Source: Sphingobacteriaceae bacterium GW460-11-11-14-LB5
Lineage (GTDB): Bacteria; Bacteroidota; Bacteroidia; Sphingobacteriales; Sphingobacteriaceae
Reading direction: 5' to 3'
NCBI GenBank assembly: GCA_002151545.1
Contig: CP021237.1
Span: 6,118,067 to 6,182,066 of the forward strand
DNA length: 64,000 bases
Each line of letters begins with the position of its first letter. Position 1 is the first letter of the stretch. Below the pieces are notes generated by a model. The model ran no database searches. It was not told where the DNA came from and saw only the letters and a program-made list of their open reading frames with translations. This document shows, in pieces, positions 25,730-33,882 of this stretch. The translations under genes were made by a program, and so were the position numbers.

Positions 25730-25764
25730 TGCAACAGTTAATATTTAAAGAACGCTACTCAGTT

Positions 25765-26172
25765 ATGAAAAACATCCTCACCCTTTTCTTAATTCTGGGA
25801 ACCTCATTATATCAATCTAAGGCCCAGGTTAAAGAAAGTTTTAAAGCGCAGATTGCCTATAAAATAGTAGAAACTTCTCCCAGATGTAAACAGCTTACCA
25901 AAGGTCTTTACGAAAGGATTGTTAAAAACGGCGGTACCTCTTACGGCATTATGCTCGAGAGTAGCCCGAATCCTAAAACTGATCCTTCTGAGGGTTATTC
26001 AAAAAACTATAATTTTAACCTGCACGAAAGTTATGCCGATCGGATGCCTGTTATTGCAAGGTTTGTATTCGATCCAAAAAAGCAACAGCTTTATGAAGAA
26101 GATGTAGCAAATGATAAATTAATTGCAATACCTTTCGACAAAAAGTTACTTACGCTTTTCAACAAGAAATAA
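25765..26172 (+). CDS. Secreted protein of unknown function
   Basis: The 135-residue product has a signal peptide (MKNILTLFLILGTSLYQSKAQ). The mature part contains KESFKAQIAYKIVETSPRC and later ARFVFDPKKQQLYEEDV, with no motif that I recognise. The start at 25765 is chosen because the signal peptide begins there. The next gene begins directly at the following base (26173), so it is the first gene of a run of six small envelope genes up to 28948. Function is unknown. Confidence 0.7.
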   Translation: MKNILTLFLILGTSLYQSKAQVKESFKAQIAYKIVETSPRCKQLTKGLYERIVKNGGTSYGIMLESSPNPKTDPSEGYSKNYNFNLHESYADRMPVIARFVFDPKKQQLYEEDVANDKLIAIPFDKKLLTLFNKK

Positions 26173-26799
26173 ATGAAAGGCATCAGCTATAAACGTTTGG
26201 CCTGGCTATTGTTTTTTGCCTATTTCTTTGCGTTAATGATGCAGATTACCTTACGTTATATTCCGCTGAGCAGTGAAGTGTCTTTTCTACAGATTAAACA
26301 GACGGAAGTATCAGGAATCAAAGCATATCTCCCGATATTTTATGTGCATGTTTACAGTGCCATATTTGTACTGTTGGCTGGCTTTACACAGTTTAATCCT
26401 ACAATTTTAGCGCAATATCCCAAAGTGCATCAGTGGTTGGGCTACCTGTATGTGGGCTTCGTATTGTTACTCGCCGCGCCGTCTGGTATTTTTATCGGCT
26501 GGTTTGCAAATGGAGGATTAATGGCTAAAACTTCATTTATTATTTTAGGGATTTTGTGGTTCTGGTTTACGCTAAAGGCAGTTCAGCTCATTTTAAAAAG
26601 AAAAATAATCGCCCATCAGAAATTTATGTACCGCAGTTTTGCTTTGGCAACTTCTGCGATTACCTTAAGGCTATGGAAAGTTATTTTAGTATATTTATTT
26701 CACCCGGACCCGATGGATGTTTACCAGATCATCGCCTGGCTAGGCTGGATACCCAACTTATTAATTGCCGAATGGCTGATCAGAAAGAAAATTATTTGA
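26173..26799 (+). CDS. DUF2306 membrane protein
   Basis: This 208-residue inner-membrane protein has about six spans. It matches the DUF2306 layout, with a first span WLLFFAYFFALMMQITLRYI, the VHVYSAIFVLLAGFTQFNP segment, VHQWLGYLYV, and the late HQKFMYRSFALATSAITLRLW. The conserved histidines suggest a cytochrome-like or other cofactor-binding role, but none is proven. Its start codon touches the stop of the gene before, so the two are co-translated or at least on one mRNA. Confidence 0.8.
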   Translation: MKGISYKRLAWLLFFAYFFALMMQITLRYIPLSSEVSFLQIKQTEVSGIKAYLPIFYVHVYSAIFVLLAGFTQFNPTILAQYPKVHQWLGYLYVGFVLLLAAPSGIFIGWFANGGLMAKTSFIILGILWFWFTLKAVQLILKRKIIAHQKFMYRSFALATSAITLRLWKVILVYLFHPDPMDVYQIIAWLGWIPNLLIAEWLIRKKII

Positions 26800-26822
26800 C
26801 CTACGCATACAGAAACATACTG

Positions 26823-27707
26823 ATGAAAAAAATCTTATTATTCGCGCTGCTTCCCTTTTTGATGCTATCATGCAGAGACACCAAAAAAACAAATAAAGAA
26901 AAAACAACAGGCATTGCACAGCAGGAAATCCACAAGGAACTTTATGGTTTTTGGGTTGGCGATTTTTACACAGCAGATGAATTGGAGTACGAAGGAGATA
27001 TGTCTGATGCGGTTAAAAAACTGAACATCAATATTAAAAGAATAACCAAAGATACGGTGATTGCACAAAGTGTGGTTTCGGGCAACAGCCGTCCACTATT
27101 GGGTAAAATATCAGAAGATGGTGGTAAAATTACCTTTGTTCTAGATGAACCGGGCACAGAAAAATATGATGGGAAATTTGAAATCACCCTTGTTGGCGAC
27201 ACCTTAATTGGTAAATGGAACGCTTATAAAAAGGAGCTGAAATGGCCGGGGAAAGAATTTAAATTATTAAAAAAAGCTTTCGAATATAATGCAAGCCGCA
27301 TGTTGCCAACAGAAATGGAATATGTAGACTGGAGCGACCACAAAATGGTAGCGCAGTTAGATACCCTCGAAGATGGAAGTGTAGATTCGTTAGGTGCAAA
27401 TACTTTTTACAGAAGCGCCTCCGAGCAAATATTTAAATTAAATGCATCAACAGCCCTGTTAAAGGAAGAAGATGTGAAGAATTTAAGAAAATTAGACCTG
27501 CAGATTATTAAAAACACCATTTTCGCCAGACATGGTTATGCCTTTAAAAAACAAACTTTTAGAAATTTTTTCGACCCTGTAGAATGGTATGTTCCTGTTA
27601 AAAACAACGTTGATAATGATTTAACGGCTATCGAGAACAAAAATATTGTACTATTGGATCGCTTTACCAAATATGCTGAAGACAATTATGATGCTTTTGG
27701 CCGTTAA
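26823..27707 (+). CDS. Lipoprotein with C-terminal YARHG domain
   Basis: The 294-residue protein begins with a lipoprotein signal MKKILLFALLPFLMLSC (cysteine at 17) and a lysine-rich linker. A beta-rich middle part (about 40-150) starts ELYGFWVGDFYTADELEYEG. The C-terminal YARHG domain (about 210-285) has the defining segment KNTIFARHGYAFK and FDPVEWYVP. YARHG domains are extracellular and their function is not known. A longer frame reaching back to 26556 overlaps the DUF2306 gene and is not supported. The spacing to neighbours (23 and 17 bp) fits one operon. Confidence 0.85.
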   Translation: MKKILLFALLPFLMLSCRDTKKTNKEKTTGIAQQEIHKELYGFWVGDFYTADELEYEGDMSDAVKKLNINIKRITKDTVIAQSVVSGNSRPLLGKISEDGGKITFVLDEPGTEKYDGKFEITLVGDTLIGKWNAYKKELKWPGKEFKLLKKAFEYNASRMLPTEMEYVDWSDHKMVAQLDTLEDGSVDSLGANTFYRSASEQIFKLNASTALLKEEDVKNLRKLDLQIIKNTIFARHGYAFKKQTFRNFFDPVEWYVPVKNNVDNDLTAIENKNIVLLDRFTKYAEDNYDAFGR

Positions 27708-27724
27708 TTTGTAAAGTATTAATT

Positions 27725-28159
27725 ATGAAATTGAACAGGGAGAAAATATTAGGATTCTTTAAAAAATCGCAAAGCAAAGCTTCGGTAATCTTAAGTGATA
27801 AAAGCAAAGCCAGTAATACGATTAAAGATGCACTGGGCAAGGCGGTAACTAATAAAGGTGATTTAGAAGGTGTTTGGTCGAAACTAGTGCTGCTGTTTGC
27901 GGTATCTAAAGATTATGTGAACGGCGATTATACCGAAATCCCTAAAAGATCTATTATTGCCATTTTAGGTGGACTGATTTATTTCCTTTCACCTGTAGAT
28001 GTAATCCCTGATTTTGTGCCGGTTTTAGGTTTTGTTGATGACATTTATATCTTAAATCTGGTATATAGGCAAGTACTTAAAGACCTGGAAAAATATAAAG
28101 TATGGAAAGATGGGCAAGTGAAATTTATTGGCGATGTAGATGGCTCAACCGCAACATAA
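27725..28159 (+). CDS. DUF1232 (YkvA-like) membrane protein
   Basis: This 144-residue protein has a soluble N-terminus (about 1-75) and the short DUF1232 segment IPKRSIIAILGGLIYFLSP followed by VDVIPDFVPVLGFVDD. The family is widespread, with a hydrophobic helix pair at the membrane, and has no known function. Its 3' end overlaps the start of the next gene by 20 bp, which points to translational coupling. Confidence 0.88.
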   Translation: MKLNREKILGFFKKSQSKASVILSDKSKASNTIKDALGKAVTNKGDLEGVWSKLVLLFAVSKDYVNGDYTEIPKRSIIAILGGLIYFLSPVDVIPDFVPVLGFVDDIYILNLVYRQVLKDLEKYKVWKDGQVKFIGDVDGSTAT

Positions 28160-28460
28160 TTTTTTTGATTGGGTAGGAGCGCATCTTTTCAGCTGTCCTT
28201 TTAAAGCCCATTTCGGGATAGATTGCCCCGGCTGCGGTTTACAACGTTCTGTTTTAGCTTTGCTGCGTGGCGATATTATCGCATCATTTAAGTTTTATCC
28301 TGCAACAATCCCGCTCATTTTTGTTGTCGTATTTACCATTATTCACCTTAAGGTAGATTTTAAATTTGGGGCGCAGCTGATTAAAATCGTTTTTGCAGGA
28401 GTTGCAGTAATTATTTTAATCAATTACATTTACAAAATATACACTCACCAATTGATCTAA
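28140..28460 (+). CDS. DUF2752 membrane protein
   Basis: The 106-residue protein has about three membrane spans and the DUF2752 signature FGIDCPGCGLQRSVLALLRGD (19 residues from GIDC to RGD), with the CPGCG pair of cysteines near the membrane. The cysteines could bind a metal or form a redox pair. It starts inside the DUF1232 gene and is followed 8 bp later by the CCC-motif membrane protein. In Bacteroidota these two families are often neighbours, which suggests joint action, but the role is unknown. Confidence 0.88.
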   Translation: MAQPQHNFFDWVGAHLFSCPFKAHFGIDCPGCGLQRSVLALLRGDIIASFKFYPATIPLIFVVVFTIIHLKVDFKFGAQLIKIVFAGVAVIILINYIYKIYTHQLI

Positions 28461-28468
28461 ATATAGCT

Positions 28469-28948
28469 ATGTCAGAAGAACAGGAAACCCCTCATGAAAA
28501 TAAACCCATTGATCCTTCAACGAATCAAAACCCTGAACCTGCACCATTTCAGCCATTAGGTAATGGTCCGGTAACGCCGCCGCCCTTTCAGCAACCACCA
28601 CCATTTGGACAATTTGGAGGAGGAGGTTTTGGTCAGCAGAACTTACCAAATGCAACAGCTTCTCTTGTTTTGGGGATTTTGGCTATACCAGCATGTTGCT
28701 TTTATGGAATATTTGGTTTAATATTTGGCATAATAGCCTGGATATTAGGTGCCGGCGATATGAAAAAGTATCAGCTTAATCCAGGGGTATATACAGAATC
28801 ATCCTATAAAAATGCAAAGGCTGGTAAGATCTGTGGAATGATTGCCACAATTTTGAGTGTGCTTTTTGTCGTGCTGATTGTATTAATTATCGCTGGTGCA
28901 ATTGCCAACCCTCAAATGTTTGATGAGTTTTTCAAGAGCATGAGATAA
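28469..28948 (+). CDS. CCC-motif-type membrane protein (DUF4190-like)
   Basis: The 159-residue protein has a proline/glycine/glutamine-rich cytoplasmic head (about 1-63, with PPPFQQPPPFGQFGGGGFG). Two hydrophobic hairpins follow (about 65-95 and 120-150). The first holds LGILAIPACCFYGIFGLIFG, the place where relatives carry three cysteines; here only two remain. Between the hairpins lies MKKYQLNPGVYTESSYKNAKAGKIC (split here by residues 90-115), typical of the family. It ends the six-gene run and is followed by a terminator. Function unknown. Confidence 0.75.
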   Translation: MSEEQETPHENKPIDPSTNQNPEPAPFQPLGNGPVTPPPFQQPPPFGQFGGGGFGQQNLPNATASLVLGILAIPACCFYGIFGLIFGIIAWILGAGDMKKYQLNPGVYTESSYKNAKAGKICGMIATILSVLFVVLIVLIIAGAIANPQMFDEFFKSMR

Positions 28949-28972
28949 CGATTAATTTTACCTTAAAAATAT

Positions 28973-29003
28973 AAATCGAATGGTGCATGCCATTCGATTT
29001 TCT
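28973..29003 (+). terminator. Hairpin terminator of the small envelope gene run
   Basis: AAATCGAATGG and CCATTCGATTT are perfect 11 bp arms with a 6-nt loop, followed by a T-rich stretch. Confidence 0.75.
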
Positions 29004-29011
29004 TATTTTTG
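29004..29011 (+). promoter_or_regulatory. -7 element of the bacilliredoxin gene
   Basis: TATTTTTG matches TAnnTTTG and directly follows the terminator hairpin. The start codon is 33 bp downstream. Confidence 0.5.
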
Positions 29012-29044
29012 TACCATTGAAATTGTAAATAAAAAACTAAGATA

Positions 29045-29455
29045 ATGTATCCAGAATATTTAGTAGAGCCAATGCGTAAGGAATTAACTAACGTAGGTTT
29101 TCAAGAATTAAAAAACGCAGAAGAGGTTGATCAAGCGATTAAAGGCGAAGGAACTGTGTTGGTCGTGGTAAATTCAGTTTGCGGTTGCGCGGCAGCAAAT
29201 GCACGTCCGGCGGCCAGAGCAGCAGCTGCACACGAAAAACACCCTGATAAATTGGTTACTGTTTTTGCGGGTATGGAAAAAGAAGCGGTAGATCAGGCTA
29301 GAAATTATATGATGCCTTTTCCTCCATCTTCTCCGGCAATGGCATTATTTAAAGATGGTAAATTGGTTCACATGATCGAACGTCATCAAATTGAAGGCAG
29401 ACCAGCGCAAATGATTGCTGATAACCTGATCGGTGCTTTTGAACAATATTGCTAA
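29045..29455 (+). CDS. Bacilliredoxin, BrxA/BrxB (YphP/YqiW) family
   Basis: Bacilliredoxins are small thioredoxin-fold proteins that remove bacillithiol or similar thiols from oxidised protein cysteines in the cytosol. The 136 residues show the family's CGC active site at C46-G-C48 (VNSVCGCAAANARPA), the cis-proline region FPPSSPAMALFKDG and the HQIEGRPAQMIA block. The C-terminal cysteine is the last residue. The call is sure for the family. Whether this organism makes bacillithiol cannot be seen here. Confidence 0.93.
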   Translation: MYPEYLVEPMRKELTNVGFQELKNAEEVDQAIKGEGTVLVVVNSVCGCAAANARPAARAAAAHEKHPDKLVTVFAGMEKEAVDQARNYMMPFPPSSPAMALFKDGKLVHMIERHQIEGRPAQMIADNLIGAFEQYC

Positions 29456-29750
29456 AAATTGATTAACGGATTATTGGATTATACCGATAAGAAGGTAATT
29501 TAAATGATAAATGAAATGGTGAGTGGGAACATTCACCATTTTGCGTTTATTGGGTATTGTAAAGAAGTTGTTTTGCCACGGAGGCACAGAAGCACTGAAT
29601 ATCTCCCTCGGTCCCTCATCTTGAGCCTAATCGAAAGAGCTTTATTGTATGGTGTTTCTTCCGTTAGTCGAAAGTTCAACATTTCATAGCTAGAAAACCC
29701 ACAATTTTTCTAAATCTGTGTAATCACCTTAAATCGCCTAATCTGTACTC
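29456..29750. other. Intergenic region between convergent genes
   Basis: A 61-codon frame at 29504-29689 has no recognisable start context, motif or neighbour and looks like chance. No strong terminator or repeat was identified, apart from a weak CATCTTGAGCCTAATCGAAAG segment. Confidence 0.4.
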
Positions 29751-30551
29751 CTAAAAATCTTTATTCAGCAATTTCTCCAGTTCCCCGAACGAAACATTCA
29801 TCCTCACCCTGCCTTGTTTGGCATACGATATTTCTCCGGTTTCTTCGGATATGATTACCGCAACCGCATCAGTCGTTTCAGAAACACCAATACCTGCACG
29901 GTGCCTTAAACCAAACTGTGAGGGCAATTGATCGTTATCCGTTAAAGGTAAAATACAGCTCGCACTTTTAATTTTGTTTTCCGAAATCACTACAGCACCA
30001 TCGTGCAGCGGACTGTTTTTCTGAAAGATACTTTCCAGCAAACGTTTTGATATTTTAGCGTCAACAAGTTCGCAGCTATTGGCAAAAAACTGTTCGTCGT
30101 AAAATTTAACGAATACCATTAATGCCCCCGTGCGCGTTTTCTTCATGCTTTTACAGGCATCGATAATGGGTTTTATACGGGTTAAATTATTTCTTTCAAT
30201 TTCTTTTCGGCCAAATAAATATCCCCACCAGGCTTTGTTCTTTTGTAAAAAGGCATTTTTCCCGATCAGTAAAAGGAAACGTCTGATCTCCGGGTGGAAG
30301 ATTACAATCAATGCAATGATCCCCACACTCATAAATTTCTCGATGATAGCAGTAAGCAGTTTCATGTGCAAAGCATCAACAACGCGATAGAATATGGCGA
30401 TAATCAGCATCCCAACCAGGAGGTTAACGGCTAAGGTATTGCGGATTAGGGTATAAACATAATAGATTAAAAGTGCCACAAGCACAATGTCTACCACATC
30501 GGTAATGGTGAATTTTACAAAATCAAAATCTAATCCTTTCATCAATGGCAA
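29751..30551 (-). CDS. cdaA: Diadenylate cyclase CdaA
   Basis: CdaA makes the second messenger c-di-AMP from two ATP at the inner membrane; c-di-AMP controls potassium uptake and envelope stress. The 266 residues have three N-terminal membrane segments (about 17-35, 40-58 and 73-88). The DAC domain follows, with the catalytic D184-G-A and R216-H-R motifs (PLHDGAVVIS, LRHRAGIGVSE). No regulatory CdaR is visible. In many Bacteroidota cdaA follows folP directly; here a four-helix-bundle gene with inverted repeats lies between them. The call is sure. Confidence 0.95.
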   Translation of the reverse strand: MPLMKGLDFDFVKFTITDVVDIVLVALLIYYVYTLIRNTLAVNLLVGMLIIAIFYRVVDALHMKLLTAIIEKFMSVGIIALIVIFHPEIRRFLLLIGKNAFLQKNKAWWGYLFGRKEIERNNLTRIKPIIDACKSMKKTRTGALMVFVKFYDEQFFANSCELVDAKISKRLLESIFQKNSPLHDGAVVISENKIKSASCILPLTDNDQLPSQFGLRHRAGIGVSETTDAVAVIISEETGEISYAKQGRVRMNVSFGELEKLLNKDF

Positions 30552-30583
30552 GATAGCAAAACGGTTTTCAGTTTACAATACTA

Positions 30584-30605
30584 GGTTAACTGTTTAAATT
30601 GGTTA
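30584..30605. repeat. Left arm of 22 bp perfect inverted repeat around the four-helix-bundle gene
   Basis: The arm starts GGTTAACTGTTTAAATTG and pairs perfectly over 22 bp with 31173-31194. Further GGTTAACTG copies follow within 30609-30660. The same 22 bp occur at 59285-59306. Confidence 0.9.
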
Positions 30606-30666
30606 TGGGTTAACTGTTGATCGACGTTTTGGTTAACTGTTTGAATTGGTTAACTGTGTAAGATGT

Positions 30667-31032
30667 TTAAGCCTTTAAAATCGATTTGCGTAAAGCATTT
30701 AACTTGTTTGTTAGCTCATCAAGTTTTAACCTGAATGAAATGTAGTCTTCTTCATTAATGTATCCGAGATCATATGCCCCAATAATATGATTAATGGTTT
30801 CAATAGCACTTGAATAAGACATCGTTATAAAATGCGCTTTGTCTTTGGGTGTAACTCTTGCTGAACCTTCTGCCAAACAATCGCCAACACTGCCCGATGA
30901 TCTTTTGATTTGACTTGTTAAACCGAATACTTCCTCTTTAGGGAATTTTCTGGTCAAATTGTAAATGTCTTTTCTGAGCATTCTGGCTTTCTGCCAGGTT
31001 TCTAATTTTTCAAAGGAATAAATATGCATCAT
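30667..31032 (-). CDS. Four-helix-bundle protein (23S rRNA intervening-sequence protein family)
   Basis: The 121-residue protein is all-helical and matches the four-helix-bundle family first named from 23S rRNA intervening sequences. The first helix reads FEKLETWQKARMLRKDIY, and then comes the signature FGLTSQIKRSSGSVGDCLAEG, followed by FITMSYSSAIETINHII. Members form pentameric or similar bundles and are found both in rRNA inserts and as free genes, and some are linked to retroelements. Here it stands between folP and cdaA, inside 22 bp perfect inverted repeats, without a reverse transcriptase. The family is sure; the role is unknown, and recent insertion is an inference. Confidence 0.9.
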   Translation of the reverse strand: MMHIYSFEKLETWQKARMLRKDIYNLTRKFPKEEVFGLTSQIKRSSGSVGDCLAEGSARVTPKDKAHFITMSYSSAIETINHIIGAYDLGYINEEDYISFRLKLDELTNKLNALRKSILKA

Positions 31033-31172
31033 AATTAAGTTTTAGGTTAATTATGGGATGATATCAAATATAGAAGAAATACACATTAATTTACAATTAA
31101 TCAGTCAAATCACAATTAACCAACAATGCGATTTTATATTTTAGATTTAACTGATTACTCATAAAGGTCGAT

Positions 31173-31194
31173 TAACCAATTTAAACAGTTAACC
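31173..31194. repeat. Right arm of the 22 bp inverted repeat
   Basis: The arm, ending TTTAAACAGTTAACC, is the exact reverse complement of 30584-30605. It ends 3 bp before the folP stop codon, so the element, if it is one, is inserted just behind folP. Confidence 0.9.
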
Positions 31195-31196
31195 GA

Positions 31197-32048
31197 TTAA
31201 CCTAACTTAGCAACCAGCCGCACACACTCCACCGCCTCCTTAACATCATGCACCCTTAAAATGCCGGCACCTTTTTGTAGTGCAATGGTATTCAATACAG
31301 AAGTTCCGTTCAGGGCCTCTGCTGCCGAGGTGCCAAGTGTTTTGTAAATCATTCCTTTACGTGAGAAACCGACTAAAATGGGAAGTTTGAAAATTTTAAA
31401 AGCCTCCATTTGCTTAAGCAGCTCATAATTATGTTCGGTAGTTTTTCCGAAGCCAAAGCCAGGGTCAATAATTACATCATGAATATGCAGCGCCTTAAGT
31501 GCTGCAACTTTTTTAGCCAGGTAATCAATTACTTCAAGTAATACATTTTTATAAACCGGATTTTGCTGCATGTTTTGGGGAGTGCCCTGCATGTGCATGA
31601 TCATATAGGGAACCTGTAGTTTAGCTACGGTTTCGAACATGAGCTCGTCCATATCCCCGGAGGAAATATCGTTAATGATATGCGCACCAGCCAAAATGGT
31701 TTCCTGTGCAACTTTTGCCCGAAAAGTATCGATGGAAATAACCGCTTCGGGAAATGCTGCAGCTAAACTTTCTACCACAGGTAGCAAACGGTCAGCTTCT
31801 TCGGCTGCTGAAATATCTTTAGCACCTGGTCTGGAAGAGTACCCGCCGACATCAATAAAGGTAGCGCCTTCATGAAGGAATTGAGCAGCTTTGGTTAAGG
31901 CTTCGTCTATCGATTTTGTTCTGCTGTTGCTATAAAAAGAATCGGGTGTGATATTTAAAATGCCCATCACTTTTGGGCTGCTTAAATCGATAAGCTTACC
32001 TTTAATGTTTAAGCTTTGTTTGGGCTCAAAAAAGTTTTTTTCTGCCAT
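31197..32048 (-). CDS. folP: Dihydropteroate synthase
   Basis: FolP condenses p-aminobenzoate with hydroxymethyl-dihydropterin diphosphate in folate synthesis and is the sulfonamide target. The 283 residues form the TIM-barrel with MGILNITPDSFYSNSR (about 28-43), the DVGGYSSRPGA loop, ISIDTF, INDISSGD, and DPGFGFGKTTEHN. The start with MAEKNFFEPKQ gives normal length. It is divergent from the DUF1599 gene across 93 bp. The call is certain. Confidence 0.97.
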   Translation of the reverse strand: MAEKNFFEPKQSLNIKGKLIDLSSPKVMGILNITPDSFYSNSRTKSIDEALTKAAQFLHEGATFIDVGGYSSRPGAKDISAAEEADRLLPVVESLAAAFPEAVISIDTFRAKVAQETILAGAHIINDISSGDMDELMFETVAKLQVPYMIMHMQGTPQNMQQNPVYKNVLLEVIDYLAKKVAALKALHIHDVIIDPGFGFGKTTEHNYELLKQMEAFKIFKLPILVGFSRKGMIYKTLGTSAAEALNGTSVLNTIALQKGAGILRVHDVKEAVECVRLVAKLG

Positions 32049-32141
32049 AATAAACCCTTTCGGGATTTGGGTTTCGCTTTAAAAATGTATCTTTAGCTTT
32101 TGTTTTTTCACGACAAAAATACACTAAAAACTAAATAATTA

Positions 32142-32693
32142 TTGGCTTTGGCACAAACAAATACCTCTACCGAATTTGATGAAGTGATTGCAGTTTGCAG
32201 ATCATTATTTTTAAAAAAAACTAAAGATTATGGCACTGCATGGCGGATTTTAAGACCAAGTTCGATAACCGATCAGATTTTTATCAAAGCACAACGCATC
32301 CGTACCCTCGAAGAAAAAAAAGTAAGTAAGGTAGGAGAGGGTGTAATAGCTGAATACATCGGGATTGTAAACTATTGCATCATTGCCATGATGCAGCTCG
32401 AATTGACCGAGAACGACCCGAATGAAATGCCTTATGCCGAAGTTGAAAAACGGTTTGAAGAAAAGGTAACGGAAACCAAAGATTTAATGTTTGCCAAAAA
32501 CCACGATTATGGCGAAGCCTGGCGCGATATGCGCATTAGCTCATTAACCGACCTGATTTTAATGAAAATTTTTAGGGTTAAACAGATAGAAGATAACGAA
32601 GGGCAAACCCTGGCTTCGGAAGGTGTTCATGCGAATTATCAGGATATGTTAAACTATTCGGTTTTTGCACTGATCAAACTCGGCGTTAAATAA
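32142..32693 (+). CDS. DUF1599 protein with two internal repeats
   Basis: This 183-residue cytoplasmic protein has two similar halves: KKTKDYGTAWRILRPSS (about 25-41) and AKNHDYGEAWRDMRISS (about 122-138), the DUF1599 signature. The function is unknown. No ATG fits; the start is taken at the TTG at 32142, and TTG 32148 is equally possible. A near-consensus element TATCTTTA is at 32088-32095. In Bacteroidota the order folP (divergent), DUF1599, DoxX-like gene is conserved, as here. Confidence 0.85.
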   Translation: MALAQTNTSTEFDEVIAVCRSLFLKKTKDYGTAWRILRPSSITDQIFIKAQRIRTLEEKKVSKVGEGVIAEYIGIVNYCIIAMMQLELTENDPNEMPYAEVEKRFEEKVTETKDLMFAKNHDYGEAWRDMRISSLTDLILMKIFRVKQIEDNEGQTLASEGVHANYQDMLNYSVFALIKLGVK

Positions 32694-32728
32694 ATAGCAC
32701 AATAGCCTTTAAAAACAGATACATACAG

Positions 32729-33880
32729 ATGCGAAACATACTTTTAAGATTCTCCAGGATTTTTGTCGGTGCCCTATTTATATTCTCAGGACTCATCAAA
32801 GCAAACGATCCGCTTGGCTTTGGTTATAAATTACAGGAATATTTTGAGGTTTTTCACATGAATTTTCTTAGTGGAATGGCCACCGGTATCGCCATTTTAC
32901 TCTGTACCTTAGAAATTGTGCTCGGTGCCTTATTGCTGTTGGGTTTCTGGAGTAAAAAGGTAGCCTGGGGTTTATTGCTGCTTATAATCTTTTTTACCCT
33001 GCTCACATTTGTATCGGCAGCGTTCAAAGTTGTGACCAGTTGTGGCTGTTTTGGCGACGCTATTCCGCTTACTCCATGGCAGTCGTTCGGTAAAGACCTG
33101 ATTCTTTTAGCGCTGATTATTGTTATTTTCCTAAACAAAAACCTCATTCAGCCTTTATTCAAAAAAGAAACTACGCAGCGGAATATTGCCATTGCCGTAA
33201 CCGTGATATCTTTAGGTTTTGGCTTGTATACTTATAATGTTTTACCGATTATCGATTTTCTGCCTTATAAAGTTGGTGCACATCTTCCCTCATTAATGGT
33301 GATTCCTCCGGGAGAAAAACCAGATGAATTTGAGATTATGTACCACTTAAAAAACAAGAAAACCAATGAAGAGAAAGATATGAGCGATAAAGCCTATCTT
33401 AAAACTGAAATCTGGAAAGACAATAACTGGGAAATTATAGGAGAACCTGCAAAAAGACTGGTTAAAAAAGGTTTTGAACCTAAAATTAAGGACCTGAACA
33501 TTACCGATGCTTCTGGTACCGATTATACCAAGGAACTGATCGAAAATCCTTATTATAATTTGATTTTTGTAGCCTACGATCTTCATGCTACAAACGAAGC
33601 CGCCATTGGTAAACTAAACGCTTTGGCTCTAAATGCTACACAGCAGTTTAACATCCGCACGGTATTGCTTACTTCTAATTCAGCTCAGGATGCACAGGCT
33701 TTTATCAAAAAGAACAACCTGTTTTCGGAGGTTTTTTATGCTGATGCTGTACCTTTAAAAAGTATGGTAAGGGCAAACCCAGGTGTTTTATTGATGAAGA
33801 ACGGTGTGGTGATCAATAAATGGCATTTTCATAACGTACCCACTTTCGACCAGCTCAGCCGGAAATATTTCGATAAATAA
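32729..33880 (+). CDS. DoxX-like membrane protein with C-terminal thioredoxin-like part (BT_3928-type)
   Basis: The 383-residue protein has an N-terminal DoxX/MauE-like membrane domain of four to five spans (about 1-165). It starts with LRFSRIFVGALFIFSGLIKAND and holds VVTSCGCFGD with a CGC pair that could be redox-active. The soluble C-terminal part (about 185-383) has a thioredoxin-like pattern but no CxxC. Such fusions are typical of Bacteroidota and follow DUF1599 genes. MauE relatives help form disulfides, so a periplasmic redox role is possible but unproven. The next gene starts 2 bp after its stop. Confidence 0.82.
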   Translation: MRNILLRFSRIFVGALFIFSGLIKANDPLGFGYKLQEYFEVFHMNFLSGMATGIAILLCTLEIVLGALLLLGFWSKKVAWGLLLLIIFFTLLTFVSAAFKVVTSCGCFGDAIPLTPWQSFGKDLILLALIIVIFLNKNLIQPLFKKETTQRNIAIAVTVISLGFGLYTYNVLPIIDFLPYKVGAHLPSLMVIPPGEKPDEFEIMYHLKNKKTNEEKDMSDKAYLKTEIWKDNNWEIIGEPAKRLVKKGFEPKIKDLNITDASGTDYTKELIENPYYNLIFVAYDLHATNEAAIGKLNALALNATQQFNIRTVLLTSNSAQDAQAFIKKNNLFSEVFYADAVPLKSMVRANPGVLLMKNGVVINKWHFHNVPTFDQLSRKYFDK

Positions 33881-33882
33881 AG

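Noticed and set aside
26556..26822. N-terminal extension of the YARHG lipoprotein
   Set aside because: It overlaps the DUF2306 gene in another frame, and the lipoprotein signal starts only at 26823.
29504..29689. 61-codon frame between the bacilliredoxin gene and cdaA
   Set aside because: No motif, no promoter and no codon pattern typical of the window.
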